DNA of 48,704 bases from Solirubrobacterales bacterium (lineage in GTDB: Bacteria > Actinomycetota > Thermoleophilia > Solirubrobacterales > Solirubrobacteraceae), in contig DAIDJO010000077.1 in the NCBI GenBank assembly GCA_027451345.1, forward strand, positions 1-48,704, written 5' to 3'. Shown here in pieces: positions 40,206 through 48,596 of the stretch; positions within the stretch are counted from its first letter, which is position 1; every line of letters begins with the position of its first letter. Below the pieces are notes generated by a model. That model had not been told where the DNA came from and made no database searches. It worked only from the letters and a program-made list of their open reading frames with translations. Made by a program: the position numbers and the translations under genes.

Positions 40206-41726
40206 ATGTCCGCAACGACGGAGCGAACCGGTGGTTCGGTGATCCGCAGCACAATCCCGGCGCGCCTGGACCGCCTGCCCTGGTCGAAGTTCCACACACG
40301 CATGGTCCTGGCCCTCGGCGTGGCCTGGATCCTGGACGGCCTCGAGATCACGATCGCCGCCAACCTGAGCGCCGACTTCACCCAGAAGAGCACCCTCGCC
40401 CTCTCCGCCGGTCAGTCGGCCGACATCGCGACCTTCTACCTCATCGGCGAGGTGATCGGCGCCCTGCTCTTCGGCCGGCTGTCCGACCGGCTCGGGCGAA
40501 GGAACCTGTTCATGGTGACGCTCGGGGTCTACCTGGTCGGCAGCGGCCTCACCGCGGCCACCCAGGCCGGTGGCGGGTGGGTGGTGTTCCTGTACGCCAC
40601 GCGCGTGCTGGCGGGTGCCGGCATCGGCGGAGAGTACGCCGCGATCAACTCCGCGATCGACGAGATGATCCCAGCCCGCTACCGGGGGCGGATCGACATC
40701 GCCGTGAACGGCACCTACTGGGCCGGCGCGCTCATCGGCACCGTCGCCACCCTGTTCTTCCTCAACAAGCTCTCCGCCAACCTCGGCTGGCGCCTGGCGT
40801 TCCTGATCGGGCCGGTGCTCGGCCTGTGCATCATCTATGTCCGCCGCAACCTGCCCGAGAGCCCGCGCTGGCTGATCATGCACGGGCACGAGGCGCGGGC
40901 CGAGGAATGCATCGCGCAGATCGAATCCGAGGTGGACGCGACGTCACACGGGCGGCTCAGCCCGGTGGGGGACGACGAGGCGATCGAGATCCAGCCGTCC
41001 GACAAGATCAGCTACGTCGCGCTGCTGCGCGCGCTGTTCAAGCAGTACCCGGGACGATCGACGCTCGCCGCGGTGCTGATGATCACGCAGTCGTTCCTGT
41101 ACAACGCGATCTTCTTCACCTACGGGCTGGTGCTGAAGTTCTTCTTCCACGTCCCGGCCAACAACGTGGGGTACTACTTCTTCGCGTTCGCCGCCGGCAA
41201 CCTGCTCGGGCCGCTGACGATCGGGCGCCTGTTCGACTCGATCGGGCGCAAGCGGATGATCTCCGGGACCTACATCATCTCCGGGCTGCTGCTGGTCGTT
41301 ACCGCCTTCCTGTTCAAGCAGGGTGACCTGACCGCCACCACCCAGACGCTCGCCTGGACCGTGATCTTCTTCTTCGCGTCCGCGGGCGCCAGCGCGGGAT
41401 ACCTGACGGCGAGCGAGGTGTTCCCGCTCGAGGTTCGAGCTCAGGCGATTGCCGTGTTCTTCGCGATCGCGCAGTGTTTCGGGTTCCTCGGCACTCACCT
41501 GTACGGCAGCCTGATCGGAACGGGCAAGGACCCCAACAGCCTGTTCGTGGGGTATCTGATCGGCGCCGGCGCGATGATCCTCGGCGGCATCGTGGCCGCC
41601 ATCCTCGGTGTCGCCGCCGAGGGCAAGTCGCTCGAGGACGTGGCGGCGCCGCTCTCCATGGTGCGGCGGGCCACCGACCGGGTCCGTGCGAAGGAACCGC
41701 TCCGACCCCAGGCCCGTCCGGCCTGA
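40206..41726 (+). CDS. Major facilitator superfamily transporter
   Basis: A 506-aa, twelve-helix MFS permease. AGGAGG lies 5-6 nt before ATG 40206. The sugar/metabolite-porter signatures are present: FGRLSDRLGRRNLF between helices 2 and 3, RVLAGAGIGGEYAAINSAIDEMIPARYRGR, PESPRWLIMHG after helix 6, and GRLFDSIGRKRMISGTYIISG between helices 8 and 9. It resembles the metabolite:H+ symporter branch; the acidic Asp in LDGLEITIAANL on helix 1 fits proton coupling. The substrate is unknown. A strong terminator follows, so it is a single-gene unit. Confidence 0.9.
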   Translation: MSATTERTGGSVIRSTIPARLDRLPWSKFHTRMVLALGVAWILDGLEITIAANLSADFTQKSTLALSAGQSADIATFYLIGEVIGALLFGRLSDRLGRRNLFMVTLGVYLVGSGLTAATQAGGGWVVFLYATRVLAGAGIGGEYAAINSAIDEMIPARYRGRIDIAVNGTYWAGALIGTVATLFFLNKLSANLGWRLAFLIGPVLGLCIIYVRRNLPESPRWLIMHGHEARAEECIAQIESEVDATSHGRLSPVGDDEAIEIQPSDKISYVALLRALFKQYPGRSTLAAVLMITQSFLYNAIFFTYGLVLKFFFHVPANNVGYYFFAFAAGNLLGPLTIGRLFDSIGRKRMISGTYIISGLLLVVTAFLFKQGDLTATTQTLAWTVIFFFASAGASAGYLTASEVFPLEVRAQAIAVFFAIAQCFGFLGTHLYGSLIGTGKDPNSLFVGYLIGAGAMILGGIVAAILGVAAEGKSLEDVAAPLSMVRRATDRVRAKEPLRPQARPA

Positions 41727-41779
41727 GACGGAGCCCGCAAGCGCGCCCGGGACGCGTGCCCGAGCGCGTGCCCGAGCGC

Positions 41780-41815
41780 GTGGCGAGGGCCCCCGTGAGC
41801 GGGGGCCCTCGCCAC
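41780..41815 (+). terminator. Strong 15-bp hairpin terminator after the MFS gene
   Basis: GTGGCGAGGGCCCCC (41780-41794) pairs perfectly with GGGGGCCCTCGCCAC (41801-41815) around a GTGAGC loop. No T-tract, as is common in high-GC actinobacteria. Confidence 0.8.
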
Positions 41816-41843
41816 GGCGGGATACGCTGGGGTTGCTTCCCGG

Positions 41844-42986
41844 ATGCGATCGCCCCGTCGGCGAACCGCCGGACTCAGGGCTCTGGTTCCCGCCACGGTC
41901 ATCGCCGTGCTGGTCGTGCTCGCGGCGGCGGCGGGGGCGGCCGGGTCATCGGCGTCGGTCGCGCCCGAGGTCGCGCTCGCCCGCCTCTCCCCCGACCAGC
42001 TGGCGGGCCAGCGGGTCATCTACAGCTACGAGGGCCTCACGCCACCCCCGGCCCTCGTCGCGCTGATCCGGGCCGGCGAGGCGGCGGGCGTGATCTTCTT
42101 CCAGGACAACATCGCCAGCGATGCACAGCTGCGGCGCGTCATCGCCGGGCTCCAGGCCGACGCGCGGCACAGCCCCGTGCCGCTGCCGCTGCTGACGCTG
42201 ACCGATCAGGAGGGCGGCGCGGTGCGCCGGTTGCCGGGTGCACCGCTGCCCTCGGAGGAGCAGATCGGGCAGTCGGCCGGCGCCACCGCGGCCGCACAGG
42301 CCGCCGGACGGGCGGCCGGCCTCAACCTCCGCGATGTCGGCATCAACGTCAACCTGGCGCCGGTGCTCGACGTGTACCGCCAGCCGCTCGACTTCATCGC
42401 GCAGCAGGGCCGCTCGTACTCGCGCAACACGCAGACGGTCGCGCGGCTGGGCGGTGCGTTCATCACAGCCCAGCAACGGACCGGGGTGGCCGCGACGGCC
42501 AAGCACTTCCCCGGCCTCGGCGCCGCGCGGCAGAGCACCGACACCGCGTCCGTGCGGTTGGCGATCCCGCTCGCGCGCCTGCGCTCGAGCGACGAGCAGC
42601 CCTACCGGACCGCCGTCGCCGCCGGGGTGAAGCTCGTGATGGTGTCGTGGGCCGTGTACCCGGCGCTCGACCCGACGCGACCGGCCGGGCTCTCGCGCAC
42701 CGTGATCAACGGAGAGCTCAGGACCCGCCTCGGCTTCACCGGCGTGACCATCTCCGACGCGCTGGCGGCGGCCGCCCTCCGCGGCTACGGCAGCACCGGG
42801 CGGCGCGCGTCGCTCGCGGCCGGCGCCGGCATTGATCTGGTCCTCTGTGCGAGCGGACAGGTCTCGGAGGGCCAGGCCGCCGCGTCGGCGCTCTCCCAGG
42901 CGCTCACGCGGCATGCCCTCAACCGCACCGGCTTTCTGCGCTCGGTCCGGCGCGTCCTCGCGCTGCGCCAGGGAATGCGCCCGTGA
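41844..42986 (+). CDS. Secreted glycoside hydrolase family 3 protein (NagZ-like)
   Basis: A 380-aa protein with an export signal (about 12-35). GH3 motifs are TDQEGGAVRRLPG (Asp121), NVNLAPVLDV, KHFPGLG (Lys220-His221) and the nucleophile Asp305 in VTISDAL. GH3 beta-N-acetylhexosaminidases release GlcNAc from peptidoglycan fragments or other glycans. In NagZ the catalytic acid/base is a His in a flexible loop with an Asp-Ser-His motif after K-H-F-P-G-H-G; here the loop reads GLGAARQSTDTASV, with no His. Activity or mechanism may therefore differ. It is a one-domain protein without the second alpha/beta sandwich domain. Confidence 0.85.
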   Translation: MRSPRRRTAGLRALVPATVIAVLVVLAAAAGAAGSSASVAPEVALARLSPDQLAGQRVIYSYEGLTPPPALVALIRAGEAAGVIFFQDNIASDAQLRRVIAGLQADARHSPVPLPLLTLTDQEGGAVRRLPGAPLPSEEQIGQSAGATAAAQAAGRAAGLNLRDVGINVNLAPVLDVYRQPLDFIAQQGRSYSRNTQTVARLGGAFITAQQRTGVAATAKHFPGLGAARQSTDTASVRLAIPLARLRSSDEQPYRTAVAAGVKLVMVSWAVYPALDPTRPAGLSRTVINGELRTRLGFTGVTISDALAAAALRGYGSTGRRASLAAGAGIDLVLCASGQVSEGQAAASALSQALTRHALNRTGFLRSVRRVLALRQGMRP

Positions 42987-43043
42987 GGGCCTGGCCGACG
43001 GGCGCGATGGATAGTCCGCAGCGGCGAGGGGTAGCGTCGTCCC

Positions 43044-43421
43044 GTGACCGATGAGTTCGGCAACGATCCGGCGCCGACGGCTGAAGCACCGCCCGGGGAC
43101 GGTGCGGGAGCCGCACCCGTCGAGCCGGACGAGGCGCCGCGGCGCACGAACGCCGGCCGCGTGTGGGTGGCGCTCGCCGTCGCCACGGTGCTCCTCATCC
43201 TGCTGATCATCTTCCTGGTGGAGAACGACCGCTCCGTGACGATCTCCTTCCTGGGCGCGCACGGTCACCTCTCACTCGCCGTCGCCCTGCTGATCGCCGC
43301 CGTCGTGGGCGCATTGGTCACGCTGCTGGCCGGCACGGCCCGGATCCTGCAGCTGCGGCTCGAGGTGCGCCGTCACCGTCGCCACGCCGTGGCTGAGCAT
43401 CGCGGTCTCCACGCCCGGTAG
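43044..43421 (+). CDS. LapA/DUF1049-family membrane protein
   Basis: A 125-aa protein. An acidic Pro/Ala-rich N-terminus (about 1-38) precedes two membrane helices (about 40-60 and 74-98) separated by the family motif VENDRSVTISFLGAHGHLSLAVALLIA, and a basic C-terminal tail. LapA (YciS) works in lipopolysaccharide assembly in Gram-negatives; actinobacterial members have no known role. GTG 43044 is the start; the metallophosphoesterase follows after 14 nt. Confidence 0.82.
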   Translation: MTDEFGNDPAPTAEAPPGDGAGAAPVEPDEAPRRTNAGRVWVALAVATVLLILLIIFLVENDRSVTISFLGAHGHLSLAVALLIAAVVGALVTLLAGTARILQLRLEVRRHRRHAVAEHRGLHAR

Positions 43422-43435
43422 GACCGCGCGAGCAC

Positions 43436-44896
43436 GTGGGCAGACCGGCCGCGGACGGCTCGACGCTGCGATCGACCTGGACGGCGCGCGGCGCCGACGG
43501 AGCGCTCACGGTCGGCGCCGGAGAGCCGCTCGTGGACCGCACGAGGCTCGGCGTCGCGGAGCCGACGACACGGGAGCTCGCTCGGCTCGTCCACCTCACC
43601 GATGCGCACGTGCTCGATGCCTCCTCGCCCGCGCGCGTTCCCTTCCTGGCCCGCTTCGGAGGGCCGCTGCAGTCGACGTTCCGGCCCCAGGAGACGCTGA
43701 CGGCGCATCTGCTCCACGGCGCGCTGAACGCCGCCCGAGCCCAGCACCCGGAACTGCTCATCGAGGGCGGCGACCTGATCGACAACGCCCAGAACAACGA
43801 GCTCGCGCTGGCCCTCGCGCTGCTCGCCGGCGGCCGCGTGCGGCCGGGGAGCGGACCCGGCGGCTACCACGGCGTGCAGCTGCCGGAGAACCCCGACGCC
43901 GCCTACTACCGTCCCGACCTCGACCCGCCCCGGCATCCGGGCCTGCTCGCCCGCGCCGTCGTCCCCTTCACCAGCCGTGGCGTGGGCGGCGCCTGGCTCC
44001 CGGTCCTCGGCGACCACGAGGTGCTCGTGCAGGGCGAGCTCGTCCCCAGCCGGTCGACCAATCGCGTCGCCGTGGGTGATCGGGCGCTGTGGGAGCCACC
44101 GGCCGGGCTGCTCTCAGGCGGCGATGACCCCTCGCCGGCACCGGCGGTGCCCGACGAGCGGCCGGACGCGAGCTGGGTCGAGTCCTTCATCGAGCGGGCG
44201 CTCGCCGGCCCGACGGTGCGGGTGCCGGCCGACCCGGCGCGGTATGAGCTCGAGCTGGCGGAGGTGATCGAGCGGCTCTGGAGCGCGTCGCGCGCGGGCA
44301 CCTCGCCCGGCCGCACGGGTGCCCCCTCCCCCGCCCCGGCCCGGCTCGATCTCACGCACGACCTCGGCCGCGAGGCGCGCGTCATCGTGCTCGACCTCGT
44401 TCGGCGCGCGGGCGGCTCGGGCGGGCTGGTGGCGACCGAGCAGCCGGATTGGCTGGCGGCGCAGCTCGCGGACGCCGGCGACCGCTGGGTGATCGTGTGC
44501 ACCCACCACCCGCTCGAGGACGTCGCCGGCGCCGAGGCGCTGCTCGAGGTGCTCGACCGCTCTCCTCGCGTCGTGGCGACCCTCGCCGGTCACACGCACC
44601 GCAACCGGATCGTCCCCCGCGAGATGCCGGCCGGCGGATACTGGCAGATCACCACCTGCTCCCTGATCGACTTCCCGCAGCAGTGCCGGGCGCTGCGGCT
44701 CTATGCGACGGCCGGCGGCGGGATCGCCATCCGCACCTGGATGCTCGACCACGTCGGCAACGGGCGTCTCGGAGCGCTGGGACGCGAGCTGTCCCACCTG
44801 CATGCGGGTGGTGTGACGGCGCACCTCACCGGGACGCGCTGGGACCGCAACGCCACCCTCTACCGCCGGGCCGTCGGGTCACCGGCCCCCGCGTGA
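43436..44896 (+). CDS. Calcineurin-like metallophosphoesterase
   Basis: A 486-aa protein with all five metallophosphoesterase motifs: HLTDAHV (D-x-H), IEGGDLIDN (G-D-x2-D), LGDHE (in place of GNHE), CTHHP and LAGHTHRN. The dinuclear metal site should be functional; the Asn of GNHE is Asp here. A long insert (about 125-320) separates the motifs. No signal peptide or anchor is visible, unlike many secreted members. The substrate is unknown. GTG 43436 is the start, 14 nt after the LapA-like stop; the 3' end overlaps the convergent flippase-like gene by 18 nt. Confidence 0.85.
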   Translation: MGRPAADGSTLRSTWTARGADGALTVGAGEPLVDRTRLGVAEPTTRELARLVHLTDAHVLDASSPARVPFLARFGGPLQSTFRPQETLTAHLLHGALNAARAQHPELLIEGGDLIDNAQNNELALALALLAGGRVRPGSGPGGYHGVQLPENPDAAYYRPDLDPPRHPGLLARAVVPFTSRGVGGAWLPVLGDHEVLVQGELVPSRSTNRVAVGDRALWEPPAGLLSGGDDPSPAPAVPDERPDASWVESFIERALAGPTVRVPADPARYELELAEVIERLWSASRAGTSPGRTGAPSPAPARLDLTHDLGREARVIVLDLVRRAGGSGGLVATEQPDWLAAQLADAGDRWVIVCTHHPLEDVAGAEALLEVLDRSPRVVATLAGHTHRNRIVPREMPAGGYWQITTCSLIDFPQQCRALRLYATAGGGIAIRTWMLDHVGNGRLGALGRELSHLHAGGVTAHLTGTRWDRNATLYRRAVGSPAPA

Positions 44897-45901
44897 GCGT
44901 CGGCTCGGGCGCAGCCGCTGCTGGCGCCGGCGCACGGTCAGCCCCGTCAGCATCGGCTCGAGCTGGCGGTGAGCGACGACCGCGGGGATCGCGATGAGCA
45001 GGAAGTTGAACAGCCGGTACAGCATCACGCCCGCGAGGGCCGGGGCGAGCGGCTCGCGGACCCAGTACAGGGCGTAGGTCATCAACACCTCGGTGGCCCC
45101 CGCACCACCGAGCGGCAGCGACCGTCGCGTCGCCGCGTACCCGGTCGAGTAGGCGATGATCAGCTTGCCGACGCTGAGATCGAGCCCGAAGGTCCGCAGC
45201 GCCGCCCAGAGGGCGAACATGTCCGCGGCCCAGTAGGTGCAGATTCCCAGCCACGCCCCGAGCTCCCGTCGCGGGTGCTCGGTCACCATGCGCCGGACGC
45301 CGTCGATCCCCTCGAGCATCTGGGCGAGCAGCTCGAGGCGCCCGCCGAGGGCCCCGGACACGCGGGCGACCCGCGCCGGGCGGCTCGCCCACAGGGCCAG
45401 CAGCGTCGCCGGTGGGACCGCGAGCGCCCACGGCCACAGCAGGGACGGCATGATGTCGGCGCCCTCGGCGAGCAGCACGATCGCCGTGACGCAGGCGGTC
45501 GGGGCGAGGATCGCCCACTCGAAGATGCCGAGCGCCATGACCCGAACGCGGGCGCTGCGCTCGTCCTCGTGGAGCGTCTCGAGCACACGCTTGTCGACGC
45601 CGAATCCTCCGCCGAGGGCGAACGGGCCGAACCCGGCGACGACGATCCGGCTCACGAGCGGCAGCGAGAGCGGAGCATGCCCGTGGATCGCCGCGACCGC
45701 CCGGTAGGCGGCGATGTAGGCGGGGTAGGTGAGCAGCTCGGCGGCCGCGACCGCGCCGATCCAGGCCGGGTCGACGTCGTTGAACGCGCGGCCGATCGCG
45801 TCCGCGCCGGTCACGTGGGCGATCACGATCACCGCGATCGCCGCGATCGCCGCCGCCAGCGTCGTCGTGACGATCGGGTGAAGTCGGAGCTGTCCGGGCA
45901 C
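44879..45901 (-). CDS. Lysylphosphatidylglycerol synthase/UPF0104 (YbhN/AglD-like) membrane protein
   Basis: A 340-aa polytopic protein with about eight helices and a basic tail (RRRQQRLRPSRRSRGGR). Patterns match the LPG-synthase transmembrane (flippase) domain: VVAGFGPFALGGGFGVDKRVL, LGICTYWAADMFALWAALRTFG, IIAYSTGYAATRRSLPLGGAGATEVLMTYALYW. Relatives flip or remodel lipids or dolichol-linked sugars. The soluble aminoacyl-transferase domain of MprF is absent. It lies downstream of hpnH in the same direction with 41 nt between, so a role in moving hopanoid-type lipids is a possible inference. Confidence 0.8.
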   Translation of the reverse strand: MPGQLRLHPIVTTTLAAAIAAIAVIVIAHVTGADAIGRAFNDVDPAWIGAVAAAELLTYPAYIAAYRAVAAIHGHAPLSLPLVSRIVVAGFGPFALGGGFGVDKRVLETLHEDERSARVRVMALGIFEWAILAPTACVTAIVLLAEGADIMPSLLWPWALAVPPATLLALWASRPARVARVSGALGGRLELLAQMLEGIDGVRRMVTEHPRRELGAWLGICTYWAADMFALWAALRTFGLDLSVGKLIIAYSTGYAATRRSLPLGGAGATEVLMTYALYWVREPLAPALAGVMLYRLFNFLLIAIPAVVAHRQLEPMLTGLTVRRRQQRLRPSRRSRGGR

Positions 45902-45942
45902 GGTTGTCCGGAGCCTACCCCGCGGCGCGCGCCGCGAACGCG

Positions 45943-46947
45943 TCAGGGCTGCATCAGTGCCCGCAACGAGTGGCGGACCGAGCGGGTCGCCGCCATCACG
46001 GCGGTCGGCTCATACCCGCAGTGCGCCATGCAGTTGTCGCAGCGCGGGTCGTTGCCCCGGCCGTACTTGTCCCAGTCGGTGGTCTCGAGCAGCTCCTTGT
46101 ACGTCGCCGTGTAGCCGTCGCCCATCAGGTAACAGGGGCGCTGCCAGCCGAACAGCGAGTAGCTCGGGATCCCCCAGGGCGTGCACTCGAAGTCGGCCTT
46201 GCCCTCGAGGAAGTCCAGGAAGAGCGGGGAGTGGTTGAGGCGCCACTTCTTGCGCCGCCCGTCCGCGAAGGCGGCGCGGAAGAGCTCGCGCGTCTGCCGG
46301 ACCCCGAGGAAATGCTCCTGGTCCGGCGCCTTCTCGTACGCGTAGGCGGGCGAGACCATCATCTGGTCGACCTCGAGCTCGTCGTTGAGGAAATCCAGCA
46401 CCGAGCGCACGGTCTCCGGGGAGTCGTGGGTGAAGAACGTGGTGTTGGTCGTGACGCGAAACCCCTTCGCCTTCGCGGCGCGGATCGCCGCGACCGCCTT
46501 GTCGAAGACGCCCTCCCGTGCCACCGAGGCGTCGTGACGCTCGCGCAGGCCGTCGATGTGGACGGCCCACGAGAAGTAGGGCGACGGCGTGAACTTGTCG
46601 AGCTTCTTCTCCAGGAGCAGCGCGTTGGTGCACAGGTACACGAACTTCTTGCGCTTGACGAGCTGGCGCACGATCTCATCGATCTCCGGGTGGATCAGCG
46701 GCTCGCCGCCGGCGATCGAGACCATCGGCGCGCCGCACTCCTCGATCGCGGCGATCGCCTGCGCGACCGGCATGCGTCGGCGCAGCTCGTGCTCGGGATG
46801 TTGGATCTTCCCGCAGCCCTCGCACGCGAGGTTGCACTGGAAGAGCGGCTCGAGCTCCACGATCAACGGGTACTTGTCGTTTCCGCGCAGGCGCTGCTTC
46901 ATCAGGTACGCGCCCATTCGCGCGGCCTGTCTCATCGGCACGGCCAT
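45943..46947 (-). CDS. hpnH: Hopanoid biosynthesis radical SAM protein HpnH (adenosylhopane synthase)
   Basis: A 334-aa radical SAM enzyme that attaches 5'-deoxyadenosine to a C30 hopene, giving adenosylhopane, the first extended hopanoid. The cluster motif is Cys38-x3-Cys42-x2-Cys45 (CNLACEGC), followed by VSIAGGEPLIHPEID, YLCTNALLL, WAVHIDGLRERHD and the C-terminal PCYLMGDGYTATYKELLETTDWDKYG with further Cys (DNCMAHCGYEPTA) that suits the SPASM-like tail of HpnH. AAGGAGG lies 8 nt before ATG 46947. The gene begins 1 nt after the hpnG-ispH stop, so they are co-translated. Confidence 0.95.
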   Translation of the reverse strand: MAVPMRQAARMGAYLMKQRLRGNDKYPLIVELEPLFQCNLACEGCGKIQHPEHELRRRMPVAQAIAAIEECGAPMVSIAGGEPLIHPEIDEIVRQLVKRKKFVYLCTNALLLEKKLDKFTPSPYFSWAVHIDGLRERHDASVAREGVFDKAVAAIRAAKAKGFRVTTNTTFFTHDSPETVRSVLDFLNDELEVDQMMVSPAYAYEKAPDQEHFLGVRQTRELFRAAFADGRRKKWRLNHSPLFLDFLEGKADFECTPWGIPSYSLFGWQRPCYLMGDGYTATYKELLETTDWDKYGRGNDPRCDNCMAHCGYEPTAVMAATRSVRHSLRALMQP

Positions 46948-46948
46948 G

Positions 46949-48565
46949 TCAGCGGCCTCCTTGGTCTGAATCGGTCTCGGAACCGGCGGTGACGGAGGCC
47001 GACGGGCCCCGCACCTCCGGCGGTAGCTTGAACTGCATCGTCTCGGTCGCGACGTGGCGCTCGCTGACCGCGATCTCCCCCAGTCCGGCGATCGCGCCGA
47101 GCACCTGCTCGACGAGGGACTCGGGGGCGGAGGCTCCGGCGGTGACGCCGATCCGGCGCGCCCTGCGAAGGATCGCAGGCGGGAGCTGGGTCGCATCGTC
47201 GATCAGCTGCGCGCGGCAGCCGGCGCGCTCGGCCACTTCGACGAGCCGCTTGGAGTTGGAGGAGTTCTCGGAGCCCACGACGAGGATCAGGTCACAGTCC
47301 CGTGCCAGGGCGCGGACGGCGTCCTGACGGTTCTGTGTGGCATAGCAGATGTCGCTCGAGGCCGGGCCCACAGCCTGTGGGAAGCGCTCCCGCAGGACGT
47401 TCACGACCCGATCGGTCTCATCGACGGCGAGCGTCGTCTGGGTGAGGTACGCCACGCGTTGGGGATCGGCCACCCGCACGGTGGCGACATCCTCCGGCGT
47501 GGCGACGATCCGCGTGTGCTCCGGAGCCTCACCGTAGGTTCCCTCCACCTCCTCGTGCCCCTCGTGACCGACGAGCACGATGTCGAAGCCGGAGGCGGCG
47601 AAGCGCCGCGCCTCGGCGTGGACCTTCGACACGAGCGGGCAGGTCGCGTCCACGACGTGAAGCCGGCGACGCCGGGCCGCCTCGCGCACCGCAGGCGAGA
47701 CTCCGTGCGCGGAGAAGATCACCGTCTCGCCCGGAGGGACCTCGTCGAGCTCCTCGACGAAGATCGCGCCGCGCTCCTGGAGGGAGCGGACGACGTGGGC
47801 GTTGTGGACGATCTGCTTGCGCACGTACACCGGGGCGCCACGGTCCTCGAGCACCCGCTCGACGATCTCCACGGCGCGCTCGACCCCGGCGCAGGAGGCC
47901 CGGGGCGCGGCGAGGACCACCTCGCGCGACCCCAGCGCCTGCGCCCAGTCCTGCACCAGCGAGCAGGCGCGGCGCAGGACGCGGTAGGCGGTGGAGGCTC
48001 CGCTCAGGGTGTGGAGGGGACGGAGCAACTCGTGCTGGCCCGTGTCGAGCACGACGCGGAGCGTGACGAGGGGGGCTCGCCGGACGGTGGGGATCAGCCA
48101 GGCCGACTCCATGTCGACGGCGAGCGCGCCGGTCTGCGCCAGCGCCTCACGCCGCCGACCGACGACGGGGCGCTCGCTGGAGAGGATCGGGCCGATGTGG
48201 ACACGGAGCCCGCCGCGTCGGAGGACCCCCGCGAGGATCGTCGGGTCCGCACAGGCGCTCGCCCCGGCTGGGCCGCGCACCTCGCTGGCGAGCACGACGT
48301 CCCCGGGCTCCAGCGACGGATCGAGCGCGCCCCCGAACCCGGCGATGAGGATCGGCCGCTCGTCGGCCCCGGCCAGCCGCTCGGCGAAGCGGGCGGCGCG
48401 GCGCGGACCCATGCCCACGCGGCGCACCTCGGCCCAGGGAGCACCGGCCCGCACGGCCCGTGCCTCGAGCGCCAGCGGCGCGAGCACGAGGATCGCCCCA
48501 GACGGTGTCTCGTCCTCCCGGTCGGGGCCATCGGAGGGATGCACAGGTGCCACTGCGGTGCTCAT
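46949..48565 (-). CDS. Fusion of HpnG-like nucleosidase/phosphorylase and IspH (HMBPP reductase)
   Basis: A 538-aa fusion. Residues about 22-205 resemble the hopanoid-associated nucleoside phosphorylase HpnG, which removes adenine from adenosylhopane: VLAPLALEARAVR, IAGFGGALDPSLEPGDVVLASEV, and VDMESAWLI. Residues about 213-515 are IspH, the last step of the MEP pathway, with cluster ligands Cys225 (PRASCAGV), Cys309 (VDATCPLV) and Cys407 (SDICYATQNRQ), plus GHEGHEEVEGT and ENSSNSKRL. One chain thus joins isoprenoid precursor formation and hopanoid side-chain processing. No good ribosome-binding site precedes ATG 48565. Confidence 0.93.
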   Translation of the reverse strand: MSTAVAPVHPSDGPDREDETPSGAILVLAPLALEARAVRAGAPWAEVRRVGMGPRRAARFAERLAGADERPILIAGFGGALDPSLEPGDVVLASEVRGPAGASACADPTILAGVLRRGGLRVHIGPILSSERPVVGRRREALAQTGALAVDMESAWLIPTVRRAPLVTLRVVLDTGQHELLRPLHTLSGASTAYRVLRRACSLVQDWAQALGSREVVLAAPRASCAGVERAVEIVERVLEDRGAPVYVRKQIVHNAHVVRSLQERGAIFVEELDEVPPGETVIFSAHGVSPAVREAARRRRLHVVDATCPLVSKVHAEARRFAASGFDIVLVGHEGHEEVEGTYGEAPEHTRIVATPEDVATVRVADPQRVAYLTQTTLAVDETDRVVNVLRERFPQAVGPASSDICYATQNRQDAVRALARDCDLILVVGSENSSNSKRLVEVAERAGCRAQLIDDATQLPPAILRRARRIGVTAGASAPESLVEQVLGAIAGLGEIAVSERHVATETMQFKLPPEVRGPSASVTAGSETDSDQGGR

Positions 48566-48596
48566 GACGGTTTGCGTATCCGGATCAATGTTGACG

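Noticed and set aside
41753..41782. Tandem repeat of CGCGTGCCCGAG, two and a half copies
   Set aside because: It is short and lies just before the terminator. Simple slippage in GC-rich intergenic DNA explains it.
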